NCBI RefSeq assembly: GCF_000226095.1
Contig: NC_016478.1
Coordinates: 2,470,001-2,534,000, forward strand
Direction of reading: 5' to 3'
Length of the DNA stretch: 64,000 nucleotides
Origin: Thermothelomyces thermophilus ATCC 42464
Lineage: Eukaryota > Ascomycota > Sordariomycetes > Sordariales > Chaetomiaceae
In this document: one piece after another, positions 46,740-58,173 of the stretch
Layout of the letters: each line of letters opens with the position of its first letter
Numbering within the stretch: the stretch's first letter is position 1
Position numbers and translations under genes: made by a program
The notes under the pieces: generated by a model
Databases searched by the model: none
What the model was told of the DNA's origin: nothing
The model's input: the letters and a program-made list of their open reading frames with translations, nothing else

Positions 46740-49700
46740 GAGAGCTCGAACACGAATGAACGGCGAGAGGAAGGTGAGAGGTGAGTGATGGGCTCTAGCA
46801 GTCCGCTTATTCATGGGCTACGCCAGAGGTTCTAAAATGGCAAGAAACCAGCGGGTTCGTTGAACGGCAGCTGGTTGGGACTGACGACGCCGCGATATTG
46901 ATTGCTCTTTAGCAGCTTGGGGTGGATCCGGTCCCGACGAGCACCAAGTAACGTAGACGGTGCTCGTTGAACCGAGTAACTTTTGTTTACAGAGAGCGCA
47001 GTAACATCGCCCTAGCATTGGGACGATTGCAAGGCTGTCCTTCGTGTTAGGTCCTCCAGAGGACCCTCTGACGCGAATCCACCAAGTCGGAAGAGAAAGC
47101 GACATTGGGCGAAGCTACCTCAGTTAGCTCCTCGACTCATGGCCAAGCCTCGGAAGAAAAGGCCAACAAATTCATGTCGACTGTTCCAACGCTTGCGTGG
47201 TACCAAAAGATGGACCACGTGCCCCCTGTTCTCTCGCTATCCTCCTGATGTGTTCCAAGTACGGATCGGTCAGGTTGGCTGGCCCAGAGCCTCGGCATCC
47301 CGACATTCCGGGACGCAATCTTCTTGGCCGACAGGCCGGCGTTTGATATTGGCATGATTAATCCGTACGCCAACCAGAATTCCCACATTGTCTCGGCTCC
47401 TCCCGTGGACACAAAACGCGCCTCCTAGGTTGCCGACGGGAAGTGGGGGCCCGCTCGAGTTCGCTCTACCCTGTTTTCTTCGACATCGTCTTCAACTGCC
47501 CGCCGGCTTTCCCAATCTCCTGCGTACGCAATCATAGCTTGCGCCTCTGGAGATCCACGTCGTGCAAGTGGAGCTTGTAGCCGCTAAAAGTTCCCTACTT
47601 CCCTACACTACGAGTAAGGGACGTACTTGAAATCCATATCGCGATATGGCGCTCTACCCTTCTGCCTACGTTACGTAGTATACGCACCACTACTACTACT
47701 ACAGACGACCACCCAATAAGTAGGCTGTCTATAGCCGAGTTATTTCAAGCCTCGAATAACACAACGGCCGGGATAGGACAGCAGGTAAAACCTGGTTTCC
47801 GGAGATGCCATGATAGTGTACGGATTACATACTGTATCACAGATTACTCCCGTACATACATACACTAGAGTAACAGTCAGCAGCATCATCAAACGGGTCG
47901 GCAAATCCCAGGCTCCGTTTGTACCATTTAGGCAGATGCTGTGTCATCATCGTACGTCGCTGCTGTGCCTCACTCAGGCGCCCGAAAAGGCTCGGTTTAG
48001 CAGATTTGGGAACAAGGAAAAGGAAAATCTCAACAGCATGCTGCCACAGACAATTGTGGAAGGCGACCAGTTTCGGGAGCTATGTTCGGCCTGGTGTCTG
48101 CTGGCTGGATCCGAGTCTCAACTAACAGTTTTATTAGAGTATTAACCTGAAGAGTTGCCTGTTTCGGACACTTCTTTGACCGGCCTCACCAGCTGGTTGG
48201 TTCACCCCCTCGCCAAGAGGAAACAGTCCCGTCGTTAACATTAATATACTGCACATCAATCGCAAGATGAGTTGAGCGTTGGTTCTTGCATGCGGTATCT
48301 GCCGTCAACACGATTTTTTTTTTTTTTGGAGAGGGGGATGTAGCTATGGATAAAATCAGCGGCTCGGGCACACGAGGCGCTTGCGCTCCTATTCCGTGCA
48401 TACACTACGCGCAGGTACGTACCCTACGTACTGGGCAAGCTACACTACCACAGTACAGAGTGTAATTCGCACACATCTCCAGCAGTGGGGAAGTCGAACC
48501 GTGGGAGGACGATCAGTGACGAAGCCTGCCCGTCTGCCCGGGGGTCCCTGATCTGTGGTTGCTCTCCACACACACACGAGTGAAACTTCCTTGGAACCCT
48601 TGATATTGCCGAGGAAGGTTGCATTCCCACGAGTCCGTATCGGGTCTAGATCGTCGCCCGGGACGGCTGCGATGCGATTGTGAGAATCCAACCAGATGTC
48701 CGGAGGAGTATGTACAGAGTACGGATTACTAGTGTACTCCGTACTCGTCGGCGTTTGCGGGATTACCGAAGAGGGTATCGGCAGCATCTCTCTGCATCCC
48801 ACCGCAATCATCGAGCTCGCTCCCCTGCCCTGCCCCTGGAGTGACGGTTGGAGGTGACCTAACAAACTACTTAGTGTATCTAGGGAACGGTGCAGCATGC
48901 GGCTGTCGTGGTGGCAGCGAGCTGTGTCGCATCCGCGCGTGTTTCAGGTCCATTCTATGTATCTTGTTCATCTTTGTTGATCGACCGAAGGCGCCCTGTC
49001 CGCGAGATTCTGTTGCCCGTCCGATGCTAAAAGGCCAAAGACGCCGCCATCGATCTGGCGGGTTCGCGATCCCCCGCTTTTTGATGTTTCGTGACGTGGA
49101 GGACAGGATCTTGAACGACGTGGAGCTCCCATGCGGCGCCCCAACACAACAATCGAAAAAAGAACAACAGCTTTGCTTCAGCCAGGTCTTCGGGGGGTCG
49201 GCCAACTCAGGTTCGATCATATCTGTCCCACCTTTACAGAGTAGTTATTCAGACGCGTCGGCTGCATGGAAGGAATCCGCTGCACGAGGTAGACGCTGGC
49301 GTAACCCCCAAAAAGGGGATCGCCCATCCATCTTTCCATCAACCAGCTGTACGGGATGCAGCGTGCTGTAGTGTACGGAGTAATCCGTACTCGGTACACT
49401 ACATTACTGTGTACTGTGCGTACCCAAGGTAGGGGCGTTGGCTGATGTGTAAGGGGTACCTAGTCAGCCAATGACAGCTTCGAGAGTTAACGCGTACGAA
49501 CGGCGCGTTAACCTGCATGAAGGCCACGCGAAAGGCAGTTATCGACACCCATTCCGAGAGCGATGGGATTCGACACTCGTTACTGCAGTACTGTACTGTG
49601 TAGTGTAGTGTAGGGGACCGAAACCCACAACACAAGAAGAGAAGAGAAACCGGAACGCTTTCGCGATACGCCTGTCGGCACCCCCGTCCGCTCTCTTGCA

Positions 49701-51279
49701 TTCGATCGGCGCGTTTGCTACCCGTTTCGGAGTTTTCGGGGGGTGACCCTGGATACTCCCCCAAGCCCCTCCACAATGATGCTTTGGCCCACTCGAGAAG
49801 TGCCTCGTGTTTGGGGGAGAATCGCCTGAAATCGGAGAGATTGGGTACCTGCATGTCGACGACGGAGACACGGCAATTGTTTCGTCGAGCGGTTCAGTAG
49901 GCTGGAATCGAAGCTCTGAGCAGCCAACAGAACTTGTTTGTGTAATAACGTATGTGCTGCATTGGCTTGATGTCGACTAACTATGCCCACACAGACCGGT
50001 GGCCTTGACGTGCAGCGGCGTTATGTGGGAGACCTTGCGAGATGTGGGCAACCCCGACTCTGGGCAATCATGGGCAGGTTAGTTAGGTGGCTCGGAAAAC
50101 GTTCGACTCCAGTCGTTAGCTGCCTCCACTTTGGTCGAAGAGGTACATACATACTATGCTACATTCGTTACCTACACTAGTGTGAATTGGCGGCTGTGAG
50201 GAGGACGCGCTAGGGGATGCCCGCTCCTAAAATAATAAACCAGAGGGGTACTGAGTATCCACATGTTTGCCCGACGATAAAAGGGAAAAAAATATCGGTG
50301 GATGCCTTACGCGTTGTCCAGCTCCCGAGCGTGAGCTTGCACGCACCGGGTATCGGTTGATCGCTCTTCGGGGGGTCAGGAAGCGGTCTGGACTGGGCTG
50401 TCGCTTCGGAGGGGCCCTACACTTACTTGGGGTGTAATTATGTGCTCAGTGTAATACTGTGTAGTTACCGCATTCGTACGCGTGGTAGCACAAAGCCCGA
50501 CAAGACCCATGGCGGCTGGGGCCAGCAAGGACGCTAGACAACGCAGGGGCTTGAGGAGGGTGCGGCACCTCCTGCAGCTCAATTCCAGGGGTAGAGGTTA
50601 GGCCTAAATGCAGATGCAGATGCAGAGCGGCAGGGGCTCTAACGAACCCGAAAAAAAGTGAGATCGCGCGACAACTTCAACAAGTGCACCCCAGAATCGT
50701 TTCTTTAGCTTTACCGCGAACTCCGTGACCGAGATTGAATGCTCGGGGAGAGATCGAACCTCACGTAGGAAGCGGTGGCCCTCAATTTTTCTCTATCCCA
50801 GCTCCTTCCATCGATTTATCCTCATCCGCCGCCTGTTCCCCGTTAGCTCCCAGTCGACTCTCGAAGAGACCCGAACACGACCGTAGTTTCCGACGCTCGT
50901 TTGTCCTCTTCCGTCCGATATCTGTTCCAGTACTGGGCCCCGGTGCTTCTCTCTCGTGCTGTAAAGGTCGCACATTAGCAGGCGGGGGCCGTTGACTCTG
51001 GCCACCCGCCGTCGGGATCGGGCAACACCAGACCGCTTGTTTCACGGTTGCACAAACTCGCCGTCACCGACTTCGTTGTTGGCTGATGCGATTACGAGTT
51101 CTTGCCGATTCACACGAGGGCAACAAATAAATCTGACCCTCGGCAGCTACACAAAAAGATAACCGCTCGGGCTCGACCGTCCGTATCCAGTCGGCCGGAG
51201 CAGAACACCGAATATAAACAAGGAGAAGAAAAGGAAGATAACAGAACAGGGAAAGCGGCTTGCTGGGAGATAATGTATC
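46740..51279. other. Gene-poor stretch between TRAPPC13 and the DENN gene
   Basis: 4.5 kb without a convincing gene. It holds one probable relic (47048-47428), five copies of the TACGGAGTA/TACGGATTA motifs (47359, 47819, 48720, 48735, 49374-49389 overlapping pair) and GTACATACATAC runs near 47853 and 50141. Open frames of 150-176 codons near 48440-48898 (minus) and 48841-49371 (plus) overlap one another and show no family resemblance. The last part must contain the DENN gene promoter. Confidence 0.6.
47048..47428 (+). pseudogene. Possible decayed protein-coding fragment, family not recognised
   Basis: One frame reads protein-like on both sides of a single in-frame TGA: before it, ASEEKANKFMSTVPTLAWYQ and KMDHVPPVLSLSS; after it, SGWLAQSLGIPTFRDAIFLA and FDIGMINPYANQNSHIVSAPP. 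Composition and codon use look like real coding sequence, but no start, no splice pair that removes the stop in frame, and no domain is recognisable. A TGG-to-TGA change would fit C-to-T mutation of CpA on the other strand, the context of repeat-induced point mutation; that is inference. It could also be chance. Confidence 0.3.
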
Positions 51280-54200
51280 ATGGACAACTCCTCCGCGCCG
51301 CTCGCCGACTACTTCTGGATTGCCGGGATAGAGCATATTACCTACGATGATCCTCTACCCCAGCAACCCCAGCAGCTGGATGATACGATTGCTGAGGATG
51401 GTGAGGGAGAGAATAACGAGAGCCCGGTAACGACCCCGTCGCGTGCCACGGCTCGGCATTCTCGCCAGAATTCGGCCAATCGCATTTCCACCCTGTCCAA
51501 GCTCTCGCTGTCGCCCTCGATCTCCGGCGAGGGCCGCGTGTTGGAAGACATCGATGGCCACACTAGGAGCAACCGGAGCAGCGCAACCATCCGGCCGATA
51601 CCTCCGCCGAATCTCGGAGACGAAAACACCAACGAGAATGGCAGTACCGGTGTCAACGGCTCCGGCGGGGGAGAGGGGATCGGGTTCGACGGCTTCCCGA
51701 CCGACTTCGACTTTGACCAGGCTCTCCTCAAGTTCGCCGCGGAGCGGGAAGACTTCCTAGATGATCTCACATTCAGCGCCGGCGCAAAAATCCACACGAG
51801 ACCACCGATGGTCAACCCGAGAACCGAGAAGCTGAAGGCCGACGACGCCGACGCGAGCGGAAGGAAGAGCCCCCTCCGCAGCATCCGGGGCAGCATCCGA
51901 GGCAGCATCCGCCGCAAGATGAGTTTTAGGGACATGAGCAGCGTGAGGAAGCAACCCATGCCTCCGAGAGCGGGTAGGTACACAGGCGAGACGTGCGTGC
52001 TCTGATATGGCGAACGCTTCGCAACTGACACATTGGGTGCCGTGTAGCTTCGGTTCGCACGGCTAGGCGCCTGAGCAATTACAACTCGGTCATCCCTCCG
52101 CCCGAGCCCCTGAACCTGGACCCCGACATGCACCCGCTCAAGAGGCGCTTCGAACCGGTCCTGCTCGATAGGTATCCCCAACGGGATGCTTCGGCGGAGG
52201 AGCTGGCCAGGAGGGGCAAGTTCCCGGACTACGTACCCATGTTTGCCTTCCCCAACGACATCCAGATCGTGTCCTCGGACGAGCGCCCGCGGTCGACATG
52301 GCACGGGTTCACCATGACCTCGGACGACAACTCCAAGATTTACGGCATCACCATCATTGTCTGGACAGCATTGAACGCCGAGGTGGCCGAGGAGGTAGAG
52401 AAGCGGTGCGAGCGGTGGCGGCAACGGCACATGAGCAACGAGGAAAGGGAGCTCGCTGCCAGTCTGGGCGGTCGCCTCGCCGCGGAACGGGCGCATCTCT
52501 CCCAGCTCCTGGCTCAACTGGGCACCCTGCCCTCGGGATCGGCGGCTAGGGAAGCCATCGACGAACAGATCAGCGCCGTAGAAGAGAAGATTGCGCTGAT
52601 GACGGAGATGTTGCGGCCGCTGAGACACGGCGCGGCGTCCAAGATCGACGGCCTGACGGCCGGCGAGACGGGTCTCTGGACACCGCGCGCGTTCGGCATC
52701 CTCGGCAGAGACCCCTCCAAGATGGGCTTCTGGAAGGAATGGCTCAGGGCGGTCGTCGTTCCCATGACCGACGGCAGTGTGTTGCGGGTAGCGCCCAGCT
52801 CCCCCAAGGTCGGGCGTTGGCAACCGCTGGAGCGCTACGTCGTCAACCTTTGCACCGAGGCCTTCAGCCCACTAAGCTCCCTGACCCAGGTGGAGCTGAG
52901 TGTTCGCGAGCTGCGCCTGTACGCCCGGAAGGAGGCGGCCAACGAGATTCCGGGATCGAGGACCATCGATATCTACGCCCTCTTCCGGTGCCTGTCGCTG
53001 GAGAACATCGTGCTCCTTTTCGAGTACGCCATGTCCGAGGCCCGCATCATCTTCCTCTCGTCACACACCGGCATGCTGCATCTTGCGTGCCATGCGCTCG
53101 CCAACCTTCTCTACCCGCTGAAATGGTCGAGCATCTTTATCCCGGTGCTGCCGGCGCGTCTCATTTCGGCGCTCGAGGCGCCGTGCCCTTATATTGTCGG
53201 AGTCGAGAGACGGTACGAGAAGATTGAGCTCCCTGAGGACGACTACGTCCTCGTTGATCTCGACAAGGACGTCATCGACGCGACGGCGCAACCTGTCAGC
53301 TTACCGCGGCAGCACCGGCGCAAGCTCTTGTCCTTGCTGCAGGTAGCTGCGCCTCACCGTCTGCGGTATGGAGTTGCCCCCGGGCCCCCTCCGTATGCGA
53401 TTGAAGCCTTCCCGTACGATGCGTTCTCGGCCGAGAGCGAGGCGATCTTCAACCCGGTTCCGGTCAAGAGCACGCTAGGTAAATGGGTGACCCAGAACTC
53501 GTCCACGTTTGCCGAACCGGACCCGCCCAATACGATCCGCACCCCTCTGTTCAACGCCTTTGCAAAGGCGAAGGTCGACCCGAGCAAGCCAGAAAGGCCG
53601 ACAACTTCCAAGTCGAGCAAGGGCAGCCCCCCCTCTTCTGTGTCGCCCGTCTCGATGAACTTCCCGCCGATGCCCACGACCCCTGTGTCGCGCAGCGACT
53701 CTGGATTCGCCCAGACTCTCAGGGAGAAGAGGTCCGGGCACTTCGACGAGAAATCTAGGCGCAGCTCGTCGTTCGGCATGGACAAGCACCACCCACCAAT
53801 GCACAGGCCCAGCCTTCCGTTCCTCAACGGCCACAGTCAGAACCTGTCGATCTCGGCCATCTCGGTTGACTCTCAGTCCTCGTTCGGGGGCTATGCGCCT
53901 TCGACGTATGCCCAGTCGACCATTGCCGCGTCGACCATCATGCCCAACATGATGGTCCAACCGGTTCGGAACACAGAGAATACCGTCTGGGTGGAAGGCC
54001 ACTGCTTCAACTGGGCGGCGGCCGAGGTTAACTCGAACTGCACCATCTGCGAAGAGCGCTCGGAAGGAGACGGCCTCTTCAAGTGCAGCGGTTGCGGCTG
54101 CCTGTCCCATAACCGGTGCCTGGGTTTCGTGTCACTGGTATGCCCCGCGGCTTTCCATGCAGACCGCGTGCGGGCAGCATTTGTCCGCTGCCTGGCTAGC

Positions 54201-54927
54201 CTTCTGTATACCTACCGCAAGCACCTCGGCCGGCCGAGTCGCGAGCAGAAGGCCAACGGTCAGCTGTACGCCTTTGATATGGACGGATTCATCCGCAGCC
54301 TGCCCTACGACCAGCAGGAGTACGCGACGATGATGCGGGACACCCAAGGTAAGCCCTCCTTCGCCCAGTTTTCCCGCCTGCTTAACGAGACTAACACGGA
54401 AACCCCCCCTTTCTCACCCTCCAGCTTTCAACGAGTTCATCCACGAGCGCGAACGGAACCCCGCCAGCGACCCAGCGATCCGCCTCTTTGACGAGATCAT
54501 TCTCGCCAAGAAGGCCCGTGGTCGCCCGGCCTTCTCGGCAGGCTTCTCCCGCCTCTCCACCTTACGCGCCTCTCACGGCTTCTACCCGGGCTCCAGCAGC
54601 TCCTCCGGGGGAGGAGGAGGAGGCGGCTTCACCGCGCCCAGTGCCGCGGCCGCGGGGCGCGCCGCCAAGGCACCCGGGTACCTGACCGACACGTCGGACC
54701 ACATCTGGCGCACGGCGTCGGTGCCCGTGCCGTCGGCCAAGTTCCAGGGCGACTACAAGAGCATCGTGACGCGCGTGCCGCTGCGCCTCGAACCGGCGCT
54801 GATGAGGGAGCCCAGGGCGATCCAGGGCGTGCCCAGGCCGTCTGAGCAGGGCAAGGTGAAGAAGCTGGTGAGGAAGCAGGTCGCTAGCATGGTGGGACCC
54901 CCCGCGGGGTTTCGGGCTCAGGAGTGA
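51280..54927 (+). CDS. DENN-domain protein with an internal C1 zinc finger (putative Rab GEF)
   Basis: DENN proteins usually activate Rab GTPases; the target here is unknown. Three exons: 51280-51973, 52048-54348, 54425-54927 (about 1165 aa). After a Ser-rich N terminus: uDENN at about 265-370 (FEPVLLDRYP, YVPMFAFPNDI, WHGFTMT, IYGITIIVW), a charged helical insert (about 370-430), cDENN at about 490-640 (EARIIFLSSHTGMLHLA, PLKWSSIFIPVLPARL). A C1-type finger follows at about 883-930 with spacing H-x12-C-x2-C-x11-C-x2-C-x4-H-x2-C-x7-C, all ligands present, and then a dDENN-like helical end (AFDMDGFIRSLP ... LFDEIILAKKARGR). The C-terminal exon ends in a basic tail with Gly and Ser runs. The C1 finger suggests membrane or lipid association. 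Confidence 0.92.
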
Positions 54928-56020
54928 GGATTAATGTTGAGCCCCGGTTAATGGACCTCTTAGGTTGCCTAAAACAAAAAGGAGGGGGGGGATTTTATGC
55001 TCGGCCTGGGGTTGGGTAGCCCGAGGATGTGTGCATAGCAACGGAAGCGTTGGGTTTGGAGCGTGAGTTTGCTTGGCTAAGGAGCGACGGGACTCCGAAA
55101 GAACCCCTCTTAGAATCAATCGGCCATCGACACGGAGTTTTTATCATGGGGCGTTTTCTAGTCCGCGAAATTGGTTGTTTTGGGGGGGGGGGGTTGGTGG
55201 GGTGGAGATTCCGATGGTATGCCGTCTCTCGGTTTGTCTCGAGAGGAACAAGGCATGGGGAAAAACAATGTGTAACATGTTTTTTTGTACGATAGGAGTT
55301 GTAATCTCTCTGTTTTCATTTGCCCTTTCCCGTCCTCGGGAGGGGGAGCATTGGACGGGTGGGGACTCGGTAGGACGGATGGGTGGAAGAAGGTCGCATA
55401 AAATAAAGGATAGCTCGCTGAGTATCAGCATCTCTTTTTTTCCTTTCCAAGGTTTTACACGTTTTAGAGAGATTAGGGGTCGTTGGTTGTTAGTTAAGCC
55501 GGACGCCCACTTGATAGATGGTGGACGGGTGGAGGCGAGCCAGAAAACAAGCCACGAGCCTTTCAAGTCAGATTGAATACAAGGTTAGATATATCTCGTC
55601 AAACACCATGGCCTGACAGCATGGCTCAACAACTGGACAGGCTATGACGTTGGTCCAGACGGCCTTGACAGGTTTGTGGGTATCTGACGCGGATCTTGCA
55701 TTATTATGAATTCCCCCTTCTTTCCCTCCGTCGTAGCCGTCCGGGTCAACATTCCGGCTGCTGACATGCGTTCACACGTAAGCACAGAGCGTATCCGCAA
55801 AACGTGGAGCAAAAAAAGTTGCTTCCGAGAGCACGCCAGCTGGGCTTTGAATAGTGCAGAAAATGAATCCATTCCCGGTGTCATCACGGAACCGCGCAAG
55901 CCATTTCCCTGACCTTTCCTGGCCATTCCATACAAAACCCGCTCGGCTATATCCTATCAACGCCATGCTTTCCCGGCTAAACCCATGCCGACTTTGCTCA
56001 TCCAAGAATCCCTACGCCCT
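54928..56020. other. Spacer between two convergent genes (DENN protein and ypi1)
   Basis: Both 3' ends face this region. It contains a G12-13 run near 55180 and T-rich tracts. No gene and no copies of the dispersed TACGGA-type motifs seen. Confidence 0.6.
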
Positions 56021-56654
56021 CTACGGCCCCTGTGGCCTCTCGTCCCCTCTCCCCTTTCCGCTGTCATTGTTCCCATCCTTCCTCGGTTTGTCGTACCTCG
56101 GCATCTTCTCGTACGCATTCGGGCTTGGCTTCCGTCTCCTTGACCTCTTCCCATGACCCCTTCCTCGGTGCAAGTGAGAGTGGCCGTCACAATCATGCCC
56201 ATGGTCGTGCTCGCGGTCTCGTGATTTTTTCCCGCTCCCGCTGTCGACGTCGGAGTCGGAGTCGGAGTCGGAGTCGGACGAGTCGGACGAGTCGGACGAG
56301 GAGGAAGAGTCGCTGGACTCGTCCACGCCGCGCGGGCGATGGTAGATGCAGCAGACTATATTGTGTTGAACAACCGGTGTCAGTCACGCTCGGCCGACAT
56401 ATATGAGTGGGTGATTAGAAGTTGTGCGTTCGAGTCTGTATACCTTTAGACTTCTTCCTCCCTAATCCCTCATTGTCCACCACATCGGACCGCCATTGTA
56501 CCGATCTCCTCGTCGGTGCGTGTGCGCCGCGCAGACGGAGGATGGCTTGCGGTTGGGTCTGGGTTTGCTGGTTTGTGGACTGCGCGGTCTGGGTCTGGCT
56601 GAGGGTTGATTGAGATGGCTGTTGTAGCCGCGTTTGTGGGCTAACAGAGGCCAT
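56021..56654 (-). CDS. ypi1: Ypi1-type protein phosphatase 1 regulator (PPP1R11/inhibitor-3 family)
   Basis: Small, mostly disordered nuclear regulator of protein phosphatase 1 (Glc7). Two exons, 56654-56444 and 56355-56021 (about 181 aa). Signature: RSVQW at 50-54 (the RVxF-type PP1 docking motif) followed by DVVDNEGLGRKKSK and, across the intron, VCCIYHRPRG (71-80); this block defines the family. The N terminus is Gln/Ser/Thr-rich; after the core come Ser/Asp dipeptide repeats encoded by a 6-bp repeat, then a His/Lys/Arg-rich tail. The intron is essential, since the first frame stops 10 codons after the donor. Length is typical of filamentous fungi. Confidence 0.94.
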
Positions 56655-58173
56655 CTTAGTAGTGAGAGTCAGGGATGTTACGGGCGTAGTTGTCGGTCAA
56701 TATTGAACTGCGGTGACCTTGCGTGGTCGGCTATGATGGCGATTGTTTGCTAAGTACTCCGTACCCCGCAGTCGTTTGTTCGGAGATGTTGTTCGGAAGA
56801 GAAAGTCGAAATGGCTATCAAGGTTCACGGCAAACCTTAGATATACACCGAGGGAGGGACAAATGTGTTTAGGCAGCCGACTGCGCTTTTGCACTGAGAA
56901 CTGGGAAGCGGATGATCAAGAAATTTGGAGGTCGGCCAAGTTGGGTACAACTCGAACCTACATACTCCGTACTGTTGCGAGTCACCCCACGCCGCAATGC
57001 CAGCGCACAGACGTTCGGCAGCCGGTTGTGTGGGGGGGTGACGATCTTTGGAAATGACCCCAGTATTCTGGAACCTTGTCTCGGACCCTGGGACCGCCTG
57101 GCGTGACCAAAGGCATGCACAATGAGCATGGCACCTTGCATGACAATGTTGTCCGCACCTGAAATCATGTCTGCTGATGGACTCCGAAAGAAGCTATGGT
57201 TGATTGCTCAAATGACATGTGTGGCGGGGCTCTTTGATGGAAGCTCTCTAGAAATCATTATACTAATTAATAATAGGCCATTTCGAGCAAAATCCACTTA
57301 CACATTTATTCTGCCCTACGTCCTCTAATGTAAATAAAGAAAGTATTCTCAAGCACAGACTTACCTTTAACCCGTAAAGACTAATCTGTCCACAGCACTT
57401 ACACGTGTATCTTCCAACTGCTCCTAACGCTGGCAGCTTGTGCTGTCAGGTGTTGTCCTGCTGCTGCTTCCCGATGCGGGGATGAGGCTTCGTCTGTTTG
57501 GGTCACTCATAGCTTAGAGTAACAAGCCACTGAACTAGGAGAAGGACCTTCAAATGAAGCACTGAGTCACTCCTTGTGTTTCCTTCGTGAGATGAAGTGC
57601 CAGTGAACGTGCCAGTGAACGTGCCACCAGTCTCGTCTTCTGGACTACGTCGGCCAGCGGCCTGGTTACTCTGCCGACTTTCGCGGTTTCCCGTAAGAAC
57701 AGAGCGACCATGAAGCCCTTCACGTTCACCCTCACGACCCGTTGCAAATCTCGGCGTCGTGACGTGATCCCTCTTCTTCTACTCCTACTAACCACTTAAT
57801 CCCATCTCATTCAAGGCCCGGCGAGCAGTAATATAGATCTAGGTTGTGTCTCACTGCAGGAGGCAACCGCGGAAGGCAAGCAGCATGCCGAGCTTGCAAA
57901 CAGGCAACTTGAACTCTTGCCGATACAGTGTTTTTGCTTTCCACTAGTGGATGAATGAAGTCACTTACGGCAACCAAAAAGGCAGCCACGACCCACGCCC
58001 ATCACTGAAAGCTGGTCGTGCGAGGCCGGCTGCGACTTCCCTTCCTCGTCGCCGCCCACCTTGACTGACTCAACCCACTTTACCAGCGGACCGAGATAGT
58101 ATCGTCGTCTTGCGCGTTCTTCCCATCCAAGAAAGGCAGTCGCTGAGGCAAGCAGGCCCCTTCCTTTCCCGAC
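56655..58173. other. Divergent promoter region between ypi1 and the DUF726 gene
   Basis: TACTCCGTA at 56755-56763 and 56963-56971, a 12-bp tandem repeat at 57597-57626, and TGASTCA matches at 57563-57569 and 58066-58072. No gene seen. Confidence 0.6.
57597..57626. repeat. Short tandem repeat, 12-bp unit GTGCCAGTGAAC
   Basis: Two full copies plus the first six bases of a third, in non-coding DNA. Confidence 0.85.

Noticed and set aside
48440-49371. Open frames of 152 (minus) and 176 (plus) codons as a possible new gene pair
   Set aside because: They overlap one another, lack start context and recognisable composition, and contain spacer motifs.
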